From positions 22,444,001 to 22,508,000 of the forward strand of contig CM106586.1 of the NCBI GenBank assembly GCA_048013815.1: 64,000 bases of DNA, read 5' to 3'. The position numbers and the translations under genes were made by a program. How positions within the stretch are numbered: position 1 is the first letter of the stretch; each line of letters starts with the position of its first letter. The notes beneath the pieces were generated by a model. That model ran no database searches and had not been told where the DNA came from. It saw only the letters and a list, made by a program, of their open reading frames with translations. Below are positions 45,950 through 55,687 of the stretch, piece after piece. The stretch is from Setoptus koraiensis. Lineage: Eukaryota; Arthropoda.

Positions 45950-46062
45950 TGCAGCAGCAACAGCGACCACGACAACAGCAACAGCGACCACGACAACAGC
46001 GACAACAACAACCACGACAACAGCGACAACGACAACAACAACAACAACAACGACAACAGGTA
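45950..46062. repeat. CAACAGCGACCACGA-type repeat
   Basis: About 110 bp of CAR/CGA triplets. It sits in a GTG-initiated plus-strand frame (45757-46164) that would encode QQQQRPRQQ repeats; I found no other support for that frame being coding. Confidence 0.85.
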
Positions 46063-46555
46063 CCGGAACTGGCGGCAAGTTGCGTTCGGCAGCAACAACG
46101 CCGATTGCATATGACAAGCCAGCCAACTAAAACAATCTATCAGTGTATGAGTGTGTGCATTTAATTGGAGCAATAGATGCAGCAGTGATCGCATTTGTCA
46201 CATCGCATCGCTACACTCACAGATATAACACAATCACAAACGATCTGTCATTCACATATTTATTCTCGCCGGTGTCCTTAAAATAATAATAATTATTATT
46301 GCTCACGTCACACTTGCCAAACAATGTTATTGGTTTATTTAAACAAACATCATCATTTTTTCAGCTCGCAAGTCACCACAGCGAGCAAGAATAAATTTAT
46401 TTTGTATCAAAAAAGTAGTCCTCCACATGGCTGGCAATGGCTGTTTCCATTGGCGCACATTTGCACCGACAACACCGCTGCCATCGTTGTCGCCAACTGA
46501 TGCGCCTGGCTGGCATTTATCACGGAAACCTACATTTTTCTCTCTCACTATTCAG

Positions 46556-46704
46556 GTTACCTGACAACGTTGCACGCCTTGCGAAGCGCACGCCTGAGCC
46601 GGCTCGGCGCAATCCCTCTGACGCAACCGAACGATGAATTGCACCTGGAAATTGCCCGAGATGGCCCGAAGTGGCCCGAAATTGCCCAAGACGTGTCATA
46701 CAAA
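46556..46704 (+). CDS. Possible internal exon of an unidentified plus-strand gene
   Basis: A strong acceptor (TCTCTCTCACTATTCAG ending at 46555) and a good donor (GTATGT, 46705-46710) bound 149 bp with one open frame, reading YLTTLHALRSARLSRLG to KWPEIAQDVSYK. The composition looks protein-like, but I recognise no family and found no partner exons. Downstream AATAAA at 47273 would suit a gene ending there. It may equally be chance. Confidence 0.25.
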
Positions 46705-47363
46705 GTATGTATGTACAGAGTATCGCCGCTGAAGCCCGATCTGTTTCAATCGGGGGCGCACCGAAAATCTTCAGTGTGTTCCGGAACAAACTAACGAAAA
46801 TAATCGAAATCAGATTGTCGACCGGCCAACTGCTCATTTGCGATTCGAAAGTGGCTCGATCGCAGCAGAGAGCAAAGTGCAGAGTTTTGTGGTCGACGAA
46901 CGATCGCGAACAAACACTCAGTCAGACAACCCGTCAAGAAATACACGTTCCGACGACGCATCAGCGCCAAGCCAAGGGGCGAGCATTACACTGCTCACAA
47001 AATGTAAATTGTATCTGCGAGTCAGAGATTAAAGTAATCGATTCGTGGTGTTAATTATTTAGACAGGCAAACAATAGTTGATTGTTCATCTAAATACAAC
47101 TTGTTCTAGCGCTGTGTGGCAAATAAGCAAATAGTCTTCAAGTGTCTCTATGATGTAACAAAATCATTTGAGCTTGTTGACAAGTGCAATGCAATCAGTC
47201 GATTGTGTAAATATAATAAGTCTTATGTAATGTATATCTGTGTACATGTGTATATTTGTTGTAACGATCAATAATAAAATCTTGGCGATATTATAATAAT
47301 ATTATCTTGTTTGTTTGTTTGTTTGCGTAGAGTATTAAGCGTGCCAACAATTTTAAACGGCCA

Positions 47364-49067
47364 TCAACTCTTGTTTGAGCTCTTGCTGCCGTTCGAGTTA
47401 CTATTGCTATTGACTAGATTTAGGTGCTTGGAAAGAGTTGCCGGCTTCACCGGCGGGGCCGGCTTTGGTTTACATTTGGCCCCGTTCGTATTGTTGTTGC
47501 TGTCTTGATTTAGGCTGGCCAGATTGCCGGCAGGTAGACTAGTTGTTGTTGTTGTTGTTGCTGTTGTTGTTGGTTTTGCATTTTCACTGTCCGATTTTTG
47601 TTTGTCGGCGTCCGTTGTTGCAGTGTTGTTGTTTGTTGTCACGGGTTTTATTATCTCTTTGGGCGTCTTGGCGTCTTGCTGGTTGCTGGCCAATTGCTGC
47701 TGATTAATGTTGGCCGCTACTATTGTGCTCACTTTTCGTATCGCTGCCACCGGTTTAGCTCGATTTACACCGCCTGTTGCTATTGTTTCGTGATTGCAAT
47801 TGGTGGCGATTGGTTTGATATCTTCTGAATTTGAGAATTTGTTCGCGCTGTCCTGTAGTTTGGCCGCCTGAATTGAGGGTCGCACAGGAACTAATGGGGC
47901 TCTGTTGGCACTTGACAGGCCGGTTGTCTGTTGTGTATCCTTGGCCTGGTTTGTGGCGCTTGGTTGCTGTTGAAGTTTTGCGATCATAGACTTGACAGTG
48001 ACCTTCGAAACGGAACTGGAAGAACTGCTCGAACTCATAGTATTTTCTTGTTGCTGCTGCTGTTGCTTTTCAACAGCGACAGGTGGTTCGCTGGTGAACG
48101 TTTTCACTACAACGTGCTCTATTGAACTATTGTCGCAACCAAATTTAAAAAAGTTTCTTGGAATGCGATCGAGACCGGTGGTTGAATGACGCCGATTGTA
48201 GCGATCGGTGCAAGCACGACGAGCGCCACTTGGAGAACGTTGTTCCAATTGTAGCGACTGAGGGGCCGCTATATCATTGTTTTGTTTGGCTGTAGCCTCG
48301 TCATCATCATCTTCATTGATATTCTTTGTTGTTGTTGTCGTCGTTGTTGTTTTGCTAAGCTTGTTTGGCACACTATAAATGGGCTGTTGACTAGAATTAT
48401 CCGTGTTGTTCGCATTGTCATCATTGTTGGTCTCGTTTTGAGCGTGGGCGTTTGTCAATTGTTGATTGAAACGACTGATGATAGAGTTGACTTGATCTCT
48501 ACAGTCCAATTTAACGCCATCATCACGCTTTTTGGCTAGTTGTGACTTTTCCAATTTAGCCATATGTGGTCCATCTATCACCAATGAGTAACTTTCGTCG
48601 CCGATGGCAATTGTTGAGTTGCGTCGCCGGGCTATAGCAGAAGAATAAGTGGGCCTAATAGCGCTGCTGCTGCTGTCCTTGGCGGCTGAACAAATCACAT
48701 CGCTGCCGGTTGTAACGGTTGCCGTGGCAATGCTACGACGTTTGGGCAAACTGGACAACATGGCAACATCATCGGGGCCCACAATGTTGTCCGAATCGTT
48801 TAACTCGTCCCTTCCGTTCGGGGCTAATCCGCTCGGGGCTAATCCGTTCGTTCGCTCACAAACGTGCTGACTGTTTTCATGGGCCAAAGCTATTGTAGTT
48901 TCGTCGGCCTCCGACTGCTTATCGCTGCTCTTCGGAGGCTGCTGAGCGGGCCTCTTCCTTCTCAGCGTGAACTTTATGTGACCCGAATCATCAATTGCTG
49001 CGCACAATTCTTCGTCTGTCAACGTCTCGGCATCGCGTGATCTCCTTTTGGCCATTCGCTTCAGTTC
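47364..49067 (-). CDS. ANKS1: ANKS1-like last exon
   Basis: Acceptor TCCATCAG (ends 49068), phase 0, begins ELKRMAKRRSRDAETLTDEE and ends at TGA (47366-47364). It is basic at the start, then disordered Ser/Thr/Asn/Gln with RRHSTTGLDRIPRNFF as the only motif-like block. I cannot exclude that this is a separate gene joined by chance phase, but donor and acceptor quality favour one transcript. Confidence 0.65.
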   Translation of the reverse strand, partial: ELKRMAKRRSRDAETLTDEELCAAIDDSGHIKFTLRRKRPAQQPPKSSDKQSEADETTIALAHENSQHVCERTNGLAPSGLAPNGRDELNDSDNIVGPDDVAMLSSLPKRRSIATATVTTGSDVICSAAKDSSSSAIRPTYSSAIARRRNSTIAIGDESYSLVIDGPHMAKLEKSQLAKKRDDGVKLDCRDQVNSIISRFNQQLTNAHAQNETNNDDNANNTDNSSQQPIYSVPNKLSKTTTTTTTTKNINEDDDDEATAKQNNDIAAPQSLQLEQRSPSGARRACTDRYNRRHSTTGLDRIPRNFFKFGCDNSSIEHVVVKTFTSEPPVAVEKQQQQQQENTMSSSSSSSSVSKVTVKSMIAKLQQQPSATNQAKDTQQTTGLSSANRAPLVPVRPSIQAAKLQDSANKFSNSEDIKPIATNCNHETIATGGVNRAKPVAAIRKVSTIVAANINQQQLASNQQDAKTPKEIIKPVTTNNNTATTDADKQKSDSENAKPTTTATTTTTTSLPAGNLASLNQDSNNNTNGAKCKPKPAPPVKPATLSKHLNLVNSNSNSNGSKSSNKS

Positions 49068-52000
49068 CTGATGGACAAATAGAATGGATGATTCAATAGG
49101 TAGAGGGCGTTAGATTGGTGAATAGAAAGGTTGACAGGTTTATCATTGATGGAAGCTCGTTATTATTATACACAAGCACGACCAAAGAAATTGTTGAATT
49201 CTTTTGTGCGCCAAAAGAATTCAAATGAAACAACAAAATTCATGACATAAGCAATTCAATTAGGATAAACTAAATAAACTAAACAATAGCTTACTGAAAC
49301 ATCGATGTAGAAAACGTCGTCTTGTGGCTGGGTCTGATCAATCAAAACGTTGAGAGTGGCTTGTTTTTTTGCCACTTGTGTCCCCTTTTCATCGGCTCTG
49401 TCGTGGTTGTTGACTTGATGGTGTTCGCAGGATCTTGCATCATCTTCGCGCTGCTGCTCAGTTTGTGTGTTGGCCTCGTTCGAGCTGTATAACGCGCCAG
49501 CCTGAAGATGATCGTGATGATCATGTAAAACTGCCAGCCCTGTATAATAATCATTTGCACGGATCACCTGTTCGGGATCAATTCGCGAATTCGCCCCTTC
49601 GGACAGAGAATCTCGCTCATCGTCATCATCGTTGGAGACATCGTGCTGCGGACTGGACGAGCTGGACGTCATGGTGCCCGTTGACAATAAACTCTCGGCA
49701 TGTTTGTGCGTACTGTGCATAGTTTCCTTGTTCGTCTTGAGTGCAATTAAATAATAACGGGAGTGATGAAATGGTAAATAAACGAAATAATAATAAAACA
49801 ATAATGAAATAATAATGAAATAACAGGGTAATGCAAACAAAAAACTCTCAAATAACAACAACAAAATGATCGAAATGACGATGATGATGGCCGAACGGGC
49901 AGCGGCAAAAGCCGCAAATTCCAACTCGGCCAAATGCGAGCCTCACTTACCTGTGCTATTGGATTCAAGGCGAACTCTATGCCCTGGAGCGCGGTGTGGG
50001 GCGAGGGCGGCGAGGCGTCCGGCGTGCCCGTTTGCGACGCGCACGTATCATCAACGATAGTCTGGCCGTACTGGTCCAACATTTTGTGCCCGCGCTCCCT
50101 AGCGGTCACTTTGGTCGACTGAATGGCGTGATGCAATTGGTCAGCGTCGTCTTCGTGATTGGTGCTGGCAGGCGAATTGCTGGTGCAAACTCCCGAATCT
50201 GGCTGAGAATCGTGATTCATGATCAGATTTACATTGTTGAGATGCAGATTGTTGGTGTGCAGCATAATTTGATTTGTCAGTTGTCTGTTGTTGCTCTTGT
50301 GCTGCTGTTGCTGCTTGTGATGTTGTTGCTCGTAGTGGTCTGCACCATGGTCCGCTGGCTCAACGCTGGCAAGCTCGCCCGATGCCGGATGTTGCGAGGG
50401 CAGCGGCGGCGGAGGAATGCTGGGCGCCTCCGTCAGTGAGGAGCGCAATTTTCTCAGGGTGCGCCGGTCCAAGGTGGCGGCCGCTCCGTGACCAATCTGA
50501 CAATTTTGACTGCCCATTGAACTGGATCGGCTGGCGGTGCAGTTGTCCGCGGCAGCCTGCATCTGTTGCTGTTGGCTGAGATTGTTGTACGACGTAGACT
50601 GTTGCAACAAACCATGAGGCAGATCGTAAATGACCGCCGCCGCCGCCGCCGACGACGACGACGAGCTCGCCATGGCCGGCGCGTCGCTCTGACAGTTGCC
50701 GTTCACATTGATTGTCATTGCCTGTGTCACGCTGGTGTCCATTTGCTGCGACAATGCCTGCGACTTTTGATTAACGGAAAATCTCGGCGGCTTGGCGGGA
50801 ACAACGACGCTTTGGCTGGTTGTAATTTTGTGCCTGTTGACCGCTCTGCCGTTGCCGTGGCCGTCCGGTGGTTGCTTGTTGTGCAACTTGTTTTGTTGGC
50901 CGTTATTGTTTTGTTGCCCGTTATTGTTTTGTTGGCCGTTTTGGTTTTGTTGGCCGTTTTGGTTGGTGTGCTGCTTCAGCATTGCCGCCTGTTTCTGCTC
51001 GTCGCATCGCACGCTGTTGCTGTTGTTGCTGTTGTTGTTGTTGTTGCTGTTGAGATTTGAATCGGCACCGGAAACGAGAGAATCGCCGCACGAGGCGGCC
51101 GAGCCCGACGACTGGTTGCTCCACGTGCTCAGCGACGCTCTAGATTGGCTGCGCTGGCATTGCTGCATCTGGTTGCGATTGTCCACCACCAGACCGTGAT
51201 AGCCGTTGTCTATGGTGTAATTGTGATGATGATGGTGCAGCCGTTGTCGGCCATACCGATGCTCGTGTTCGATGTTTTGGTCGTCGTCGTGGTCGCCGGC
51301 CTCGTCGTCGTCGTCGTCATCGTTGTCGATTCTGTGACTTATGGTAATTCTTTCCTCGCTTCCGTTCAGATCGAGCGACACCGCGGTCATTGGACTGCGA
51401 CTGTCCACGAGGCGGCGTTTGTGTCGGCGATCGTGGCGCCGTCTTCTGTGCGACCTCAACACGGTGCCATCGTTCAAATGCAATTGTTGCTGCTGTAAGC
51501 GATAGTCTCGCCCGTAGTCGATCATTGAATGTCGCCCATTTGAGCTGGCGTTAATCACAACAAGATCACTTGCCGTATGGTCCCGGCCCGGCTGTCCGGT
51601 CAACTCAAACTCGTCGCTGTGATTTGAGCGAGTTGTGATTTGAAACAACTGAGGCTCGGAAATGGTGCTCTCGAGACTGTTGTGGCTGAGCTGTTGGTGT
51701 TGTCGGTGCACGGTGTTGTTGTTTACGGGCTCTAACAGCAAGTTTTGTTGACGGGCATTGTCATTATTATTTTGGCACTGTCGTCTCATTGCGTCATCGT
51801 TGTCGTCGTCGTCAATAATTGGATAATTGTTGTTGTCAATTGGCGTGCACAGCGAATGTAGCGACTGAAACTGATCGTGTTGGTGTTGTTGTTTGTGCGA
51901 CGCGAGCTGTTGGTTGTGATGATGATGATGATGAGCTGACGCAAGCTGGTTTGTTGGCGTGTTTGTTGTCGGCGCAAACACTCTCGGCGGATAAAACTGA

Positions 52001-54187
52001 TGGTCGTAGACGTGAAAATGCCGATTAATTTGCTGTATGACGCTGGGCTTCTTGTTCCTCGAGGAGGGTCGCTGGCGTTGCTGCTGCTGCTGCTGTTGCT
52101 GCTGCAACAGGTAGTGATTATGCTGCTGCTGACTGGTAATTTGGCGCTGGCTGTCGTCCGCGGCCGGTGCCGAGTGCTGATCACATTGCGTAACAAAATT
52201 GGCCGTCGCTGTTGCGGCAGCGCCCGTGCAGTCGGTGTAAGATCTCACAAGTGGCATAGTTGGCTTATGCGCCGATTTGTCGCATGCGTCGTCTCTAGAC
52301 AATTTATCTCTCGACAAGTTATCTCTCGACAAATTATCCCTGGATAAACGCTGTTGCTGGTGCTGCTGTTGCTGCTGGTCCGCGGATAATTGCTGCACAT
52401 AGGCGTTGTCGTAATGTCGCTGCTGCTGCTGCCAATCGGCGTGCTGCTGCCAATTGGCCGGCTGCTGCTGGCCGTAGTCGCGACTCTTGCTCCGTTGCGC
52501 CTTGTAGTCCAATCGCTGAATGCTCTGACTAATCGATTGGTGGTGATGATTCTGGTAATTATGCTGCAGCATCACGTGACCCGCCGGCTGCTGCACCGGA
52601 AACTTGCAACTGTCGCCTTGGTTGGCCGCCTCATAATTGGGCGCCTGATGATTGGGCGCCTGATAATTGGCGCCATAGAGCACGGCGCTTGTGGCGCTGT
52701 TGTCGTAGCGGTCCTCATCACAGTAGGCGGGTGGCGGCATCAGGGCCGGATCGAGCTGTTTTATATCACTGCACAGGGTGGATAAATAGTGTTGGCTACT
52801 GTTGTTGCCGGTGTGCCTTGGTGCGCCGTTGGTCGCATCGGCCAGCGCATAGTTGAGATTGGTGGCCGAGCGGCTCAGCTTGCCGTTTTGCTGCTGCTGC
52901 TGCTGTTGTTGTTGCGACAAAAACCTGTCGTTGTTCACTGACCTGATCTTGTCGTTGTTGTTGTTTGAGACCTGTTGTCCATTCAGACGCTGCTGGCCCA
53001 AATTGTGATGCAATGTGTGGTGAGCCCAGCAAGGTTTCAGGCCCCGGCGCGACGATTGCAGCGTCGCCGACGAGCCCACAAATTGGTTGCTGTTGTTGTA
53101 GTGGCCACTTACGGCATGATTGGCTATAGTTGATCTGTTTTTGTCATGCATGAACATGAGCATTCTGTCAGCAGCCTGCTGCTTGTTGTTGTTGTCGCCG
53201 GCGCCGTTACTTGTCGCCGTCAAATTGTCCGACGATTGTTTCGGCTTGCCGTCGCTCGCATGATAAGGCTCCTTCATTTCCGTTTTGCACACTGACTGGA
53301 CAACCTGTTGCTGCTGCTGCTGCTGATGCTGCCTGTCCTTTGGGACACTCTTTCCATTGTAATCGAGTGCCGCAGTGGCGCTGTTGGCGGCGCTGTTGAA
53401 TTGACAGAAAATTGCTCTCATTTCGGCGGCTAAGCGATTATTTTGCAATTCATTGTCCATCAATTGCAAACTTGTTCTCTTTCTGCCATCAACCAATGTC
53501 ATGTAATCTATGCCCGATTCCAGCAAACATTTGATTATGTCCAATTTGGCGCCCATAATAGCCTCATGCAACGCGCTACCGTGACTTGTTACATGATTTA
53601 TATTGAAATTGTGCCTCAGCAGCACCTCAACCACTTGCTTGTGACCATTTCTGGCGGCATAATGTAACGGTGAGTGATCTATGCTGACGTTAGAGCCGCT
53701 TGCAGCATTCAACAACGACCTTTGGTCCAATTGTAATAGATTTGATCGCGATTCTAACAACACAACAACTGTCTCTAAACGGCCATATAAACATGCCAGA
53801 TCCAGTGGTGACTCTAAACGTTTGTTGCGTATTAACGGATCAGCGCCACAACTCAACAATAACGCGGCCACTTGAGTGTGGCCAAATTGAGCGGCCAGTG
53901 ACAACGGAGTCTGATGATCATTGTTGATTAAATTGATTTCGGCCAATTGGTTGTGGTTGCCTGCGGCGCTTGCGCCAGTCAACAATAGCTTCACTATTTG
54001 TAAATTGCCAGACCAGGCGGCTAAATGGAGCGCCGACGAGCCTTTATAATCGACTAGATTAACATTGGAACCATATTGCAATAGGATGCCTACCACATGA
54101 GTGTGGCCATTCAAGGCAGCGTGATGTAAACAGGTGAATCCGGTCACTGGGTCTCTAATTCCATTTGGCCCGGGAGCGCGCCGCAAA
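47364..54187 (-). CDS. ANKS1: ANKS1/Odin-like ankyrin-repeat scaffold (5' exon not found)
   Basis: Three in-phase exons: 49951-54187, 49295-49735 and 47364-49067, about 2,126 residues plus a missing N-terminus. The first about 265 residues are six to seven ankyrin repeats, closely ANKS1-like: TCLHHAALNGH, LHLAAWSGN, ESPLDLACLYGRLE, SPLHYAARNGHKQVVEVLL, GSALHEA. A conserved ANKS1B-type motif TPDASPPSPHTAL comes just before the first splice. Between lie about 1,100 disordered residues rich in Gln, Asn and His. Vertebrate ANKS1 then has two SAM domains and a PTB domain; I see none before the TGA at 47364. Known relatives are phosphotyrosine-signalling or postsynaptic adaptors. Caskin was considered, but no SH3 domain is visible. 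Confidence 0.82.
49295..49735 (-). CDS. ANKS1: ANKS1-like middle exon
   Basis: Acceptor CACTCAAG (ends 49736), donor GTAAGC (49294-49289), phase 0 on both sides, 147 codons. It begins TNKETMHSTHKHAESLL and ends DVFYIDVS. The sequence is acidic and His/Ser-rich with no recognised domain. Confidence 0.75.
49951..54187 (-). CDS. ANKS1: ANKS1-like exon, ankyrin repeats plus disordered region
   Basis: The acceptor is CTATCAG (54188-54194) after a pyrimidine-rich stretch, so the first base completes a codon from an unseen upstream exon. The donor is GTAAGT (49950-49945). The in-frame ATG-like codon at 54213 is upstream of the acceptor and is TTG, so it is not the real start. Confidence 0.82.
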
Positions 54188-55679
54188 CTGATAGGTATCG
54201 ATAGAGAGGGCAACAGTTGGAATAAGAGAACGTTAGAGATTGGCTAGTTTCACTTTTTGCAAGACATTTTTTTTGCATAACTTTTCTCTCTTTTCGGAAC
54301 ATTTTTCTTTTTTCAAAATATTTTTCTCTTTTCGGAATATTTTCCCCTTTCAGAGCCATTTTTTCGAAGCGGTTTTTTGGGCAGATTTTTTCAGAGATTT
54401 TTTTTTGCAAAAGTTTGTTCGAAAAAATCTCCCCATTCTCCGGCCGAGAACATGAGCGAACATTGGGTCAGGCTGCTGACAGCTTTGTTTCGATTCGAGG
54501 CATGCGAACGGGGAATTTACAATTCAGAAGTAACTTTGCTTTCCTTGCGCTCAATTTAGATATCATCGGTAATCTAATCTGGGCAGCTATTTAATTTTGT
54601 CTATTTTTTGTGATTCGCACCTAGACCGGCCAGACCAACCAGTTCGGTTGACTGGCTGATGCCAAGTTGAGCTGGCTGCCATTTTCATATGCATCCAGCA
54701 GGCTTTTCATAACTCGGGACTCATGAACTGTTTCGAAATTGTCCGGAATTACAGAGCCAATAATAACCTGAAAACGACACACACATACACTCAGTTGTAG
54801 TAGGAAGAATCTGTTTGCAAGCTAACGGCGAAAAGTGGTTTAGTTGGTTTGGATACTACTGCAAGTGAGTGTGTTTGCGCAAATTTCGTGTGGTTGCGTA
54901 AAAAAAGTTCATATAAACTGTTCACTTTCCCTTACATCATCAACTGAAGAGATATCCTGACATTATGAGATTGTCACGGAATCAGCTGTATCAAAATGTT
55001 GCAAATACAGCGGCTATACTGTAAACTGCAACAACTTTAATAATATCGCCTATACGCAATTAATAGCAGTGGTCATAATTTAGCGGCGAGCTCTAATTAC
55101 TAACTTGTTTATGTGCGCTGATTCCTCGACTAGATCCTCGACTAGAGTGAGCGATGGCAGGTCGCACAACAGTTACTGATGATACCGATGTTGCACTGTC
55201 GCATTAATCAAGTCTCTATCACCTGTTCAACAGTGGCCTCGGCGATATGTGCTACTTAATCAGGACGATACTGTGTCCAGTTATGTTGGGCAACAACAAT
55301 GACAAACAGATAGACAAACATCCTTTGGTTGGTTCCTGCCCGACGCGTTAATGATAAAGTTACTATTACACACAGATATAACTGGTTATTTCTTGGCATT
55401 TAGCGACAAATACGTTGTAGACGCTTTCTCTGCATTTCGAATATTTTTATGTTTCGTTCACAATCGGGCTAATTGCCATCAATTTTTCGCATCATTGTCG
55501 ACAGATGAGCAAACAAATAACAAGTAAATTTTGCACAAATACGAATTACGTGTCGCTTTTCGTACAATTTTGCCACAGTGGGCACAATTTTTTTCCTCGA
55601 AAATATTATGAGACACGCAAATTTAAAACATATTAATCATTAATAAACATCATAAAGATGCCCACAACAAAGTGTAACA
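54188..55679. other. Region between ANKS1-like exon and lipase 1
   Basis: About 1.5 kb. A T-rich block of TTTTCTCTTTTCGGAA-like repeats (54250-54430) is followed by the doubtful exon above and AT-rich sequence. The two genes are divergent, so their promoters and the missing ANKS1 first exon should lie here or farther right. Confidence 0.55.
54621..54767 (-). CDS. Possible exon between ANKS1 and lipase 1
   Basis: The acceptor GTTTTCAG (ends 54768) leads into 48 open codons (VIIGSVIPDNFETVHESRVM...) ending in TAG at 54621. Alternatively, another frame here (ATG at about 54693 to AG before GTGCGA at 54619) would match the ANKS1 exon phase as a first coding exon. Neither is convincing. Confidence 0.2.
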   Translation of the reverse strand, partial: VIIGSVIPDNFETVHESRVMKSLLDAYENGSQLNLASASQPNWLVWPV

Positions 55680-55687
55680 ATGAGTAG
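55658..55687 (+). promoter_or_regulatory. Short upstream ORF overlapping the lipase 1 start
   Basis: ATG at 55658 reads MPTTKCNNE and stops at 55685-55687, overlapping the main ATG at 55680 in another frame. Its relevance depends on the unknown transcription start. Confidence 0.4.

Larger units (their letters stand above)
44681..47363. other. Intergenic region between CAT and ANKS1, one possible exon
   Basis: Contains a GT run (about 44741-44760), a CAA/CGA repeat (45950-46062), a candidate plus-strand exon at 46556-46704 (listed), and AATAAA on the plus strand at 47273-47278. On the minus strand AATAAA occurs at 46401-46396 and 46339-46334, possible ends of a 1-kb ANKS1 3' UTR. Confidence 0.5.

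Noticed and set aside
49747-54213. Caskin identity for the ankyrin scaffold
   Set aside because: No SH3 domain after the ankyrin repeats, and repeat wording plus the TPD-SPPSP-TAL motif are closer to ANKS1.
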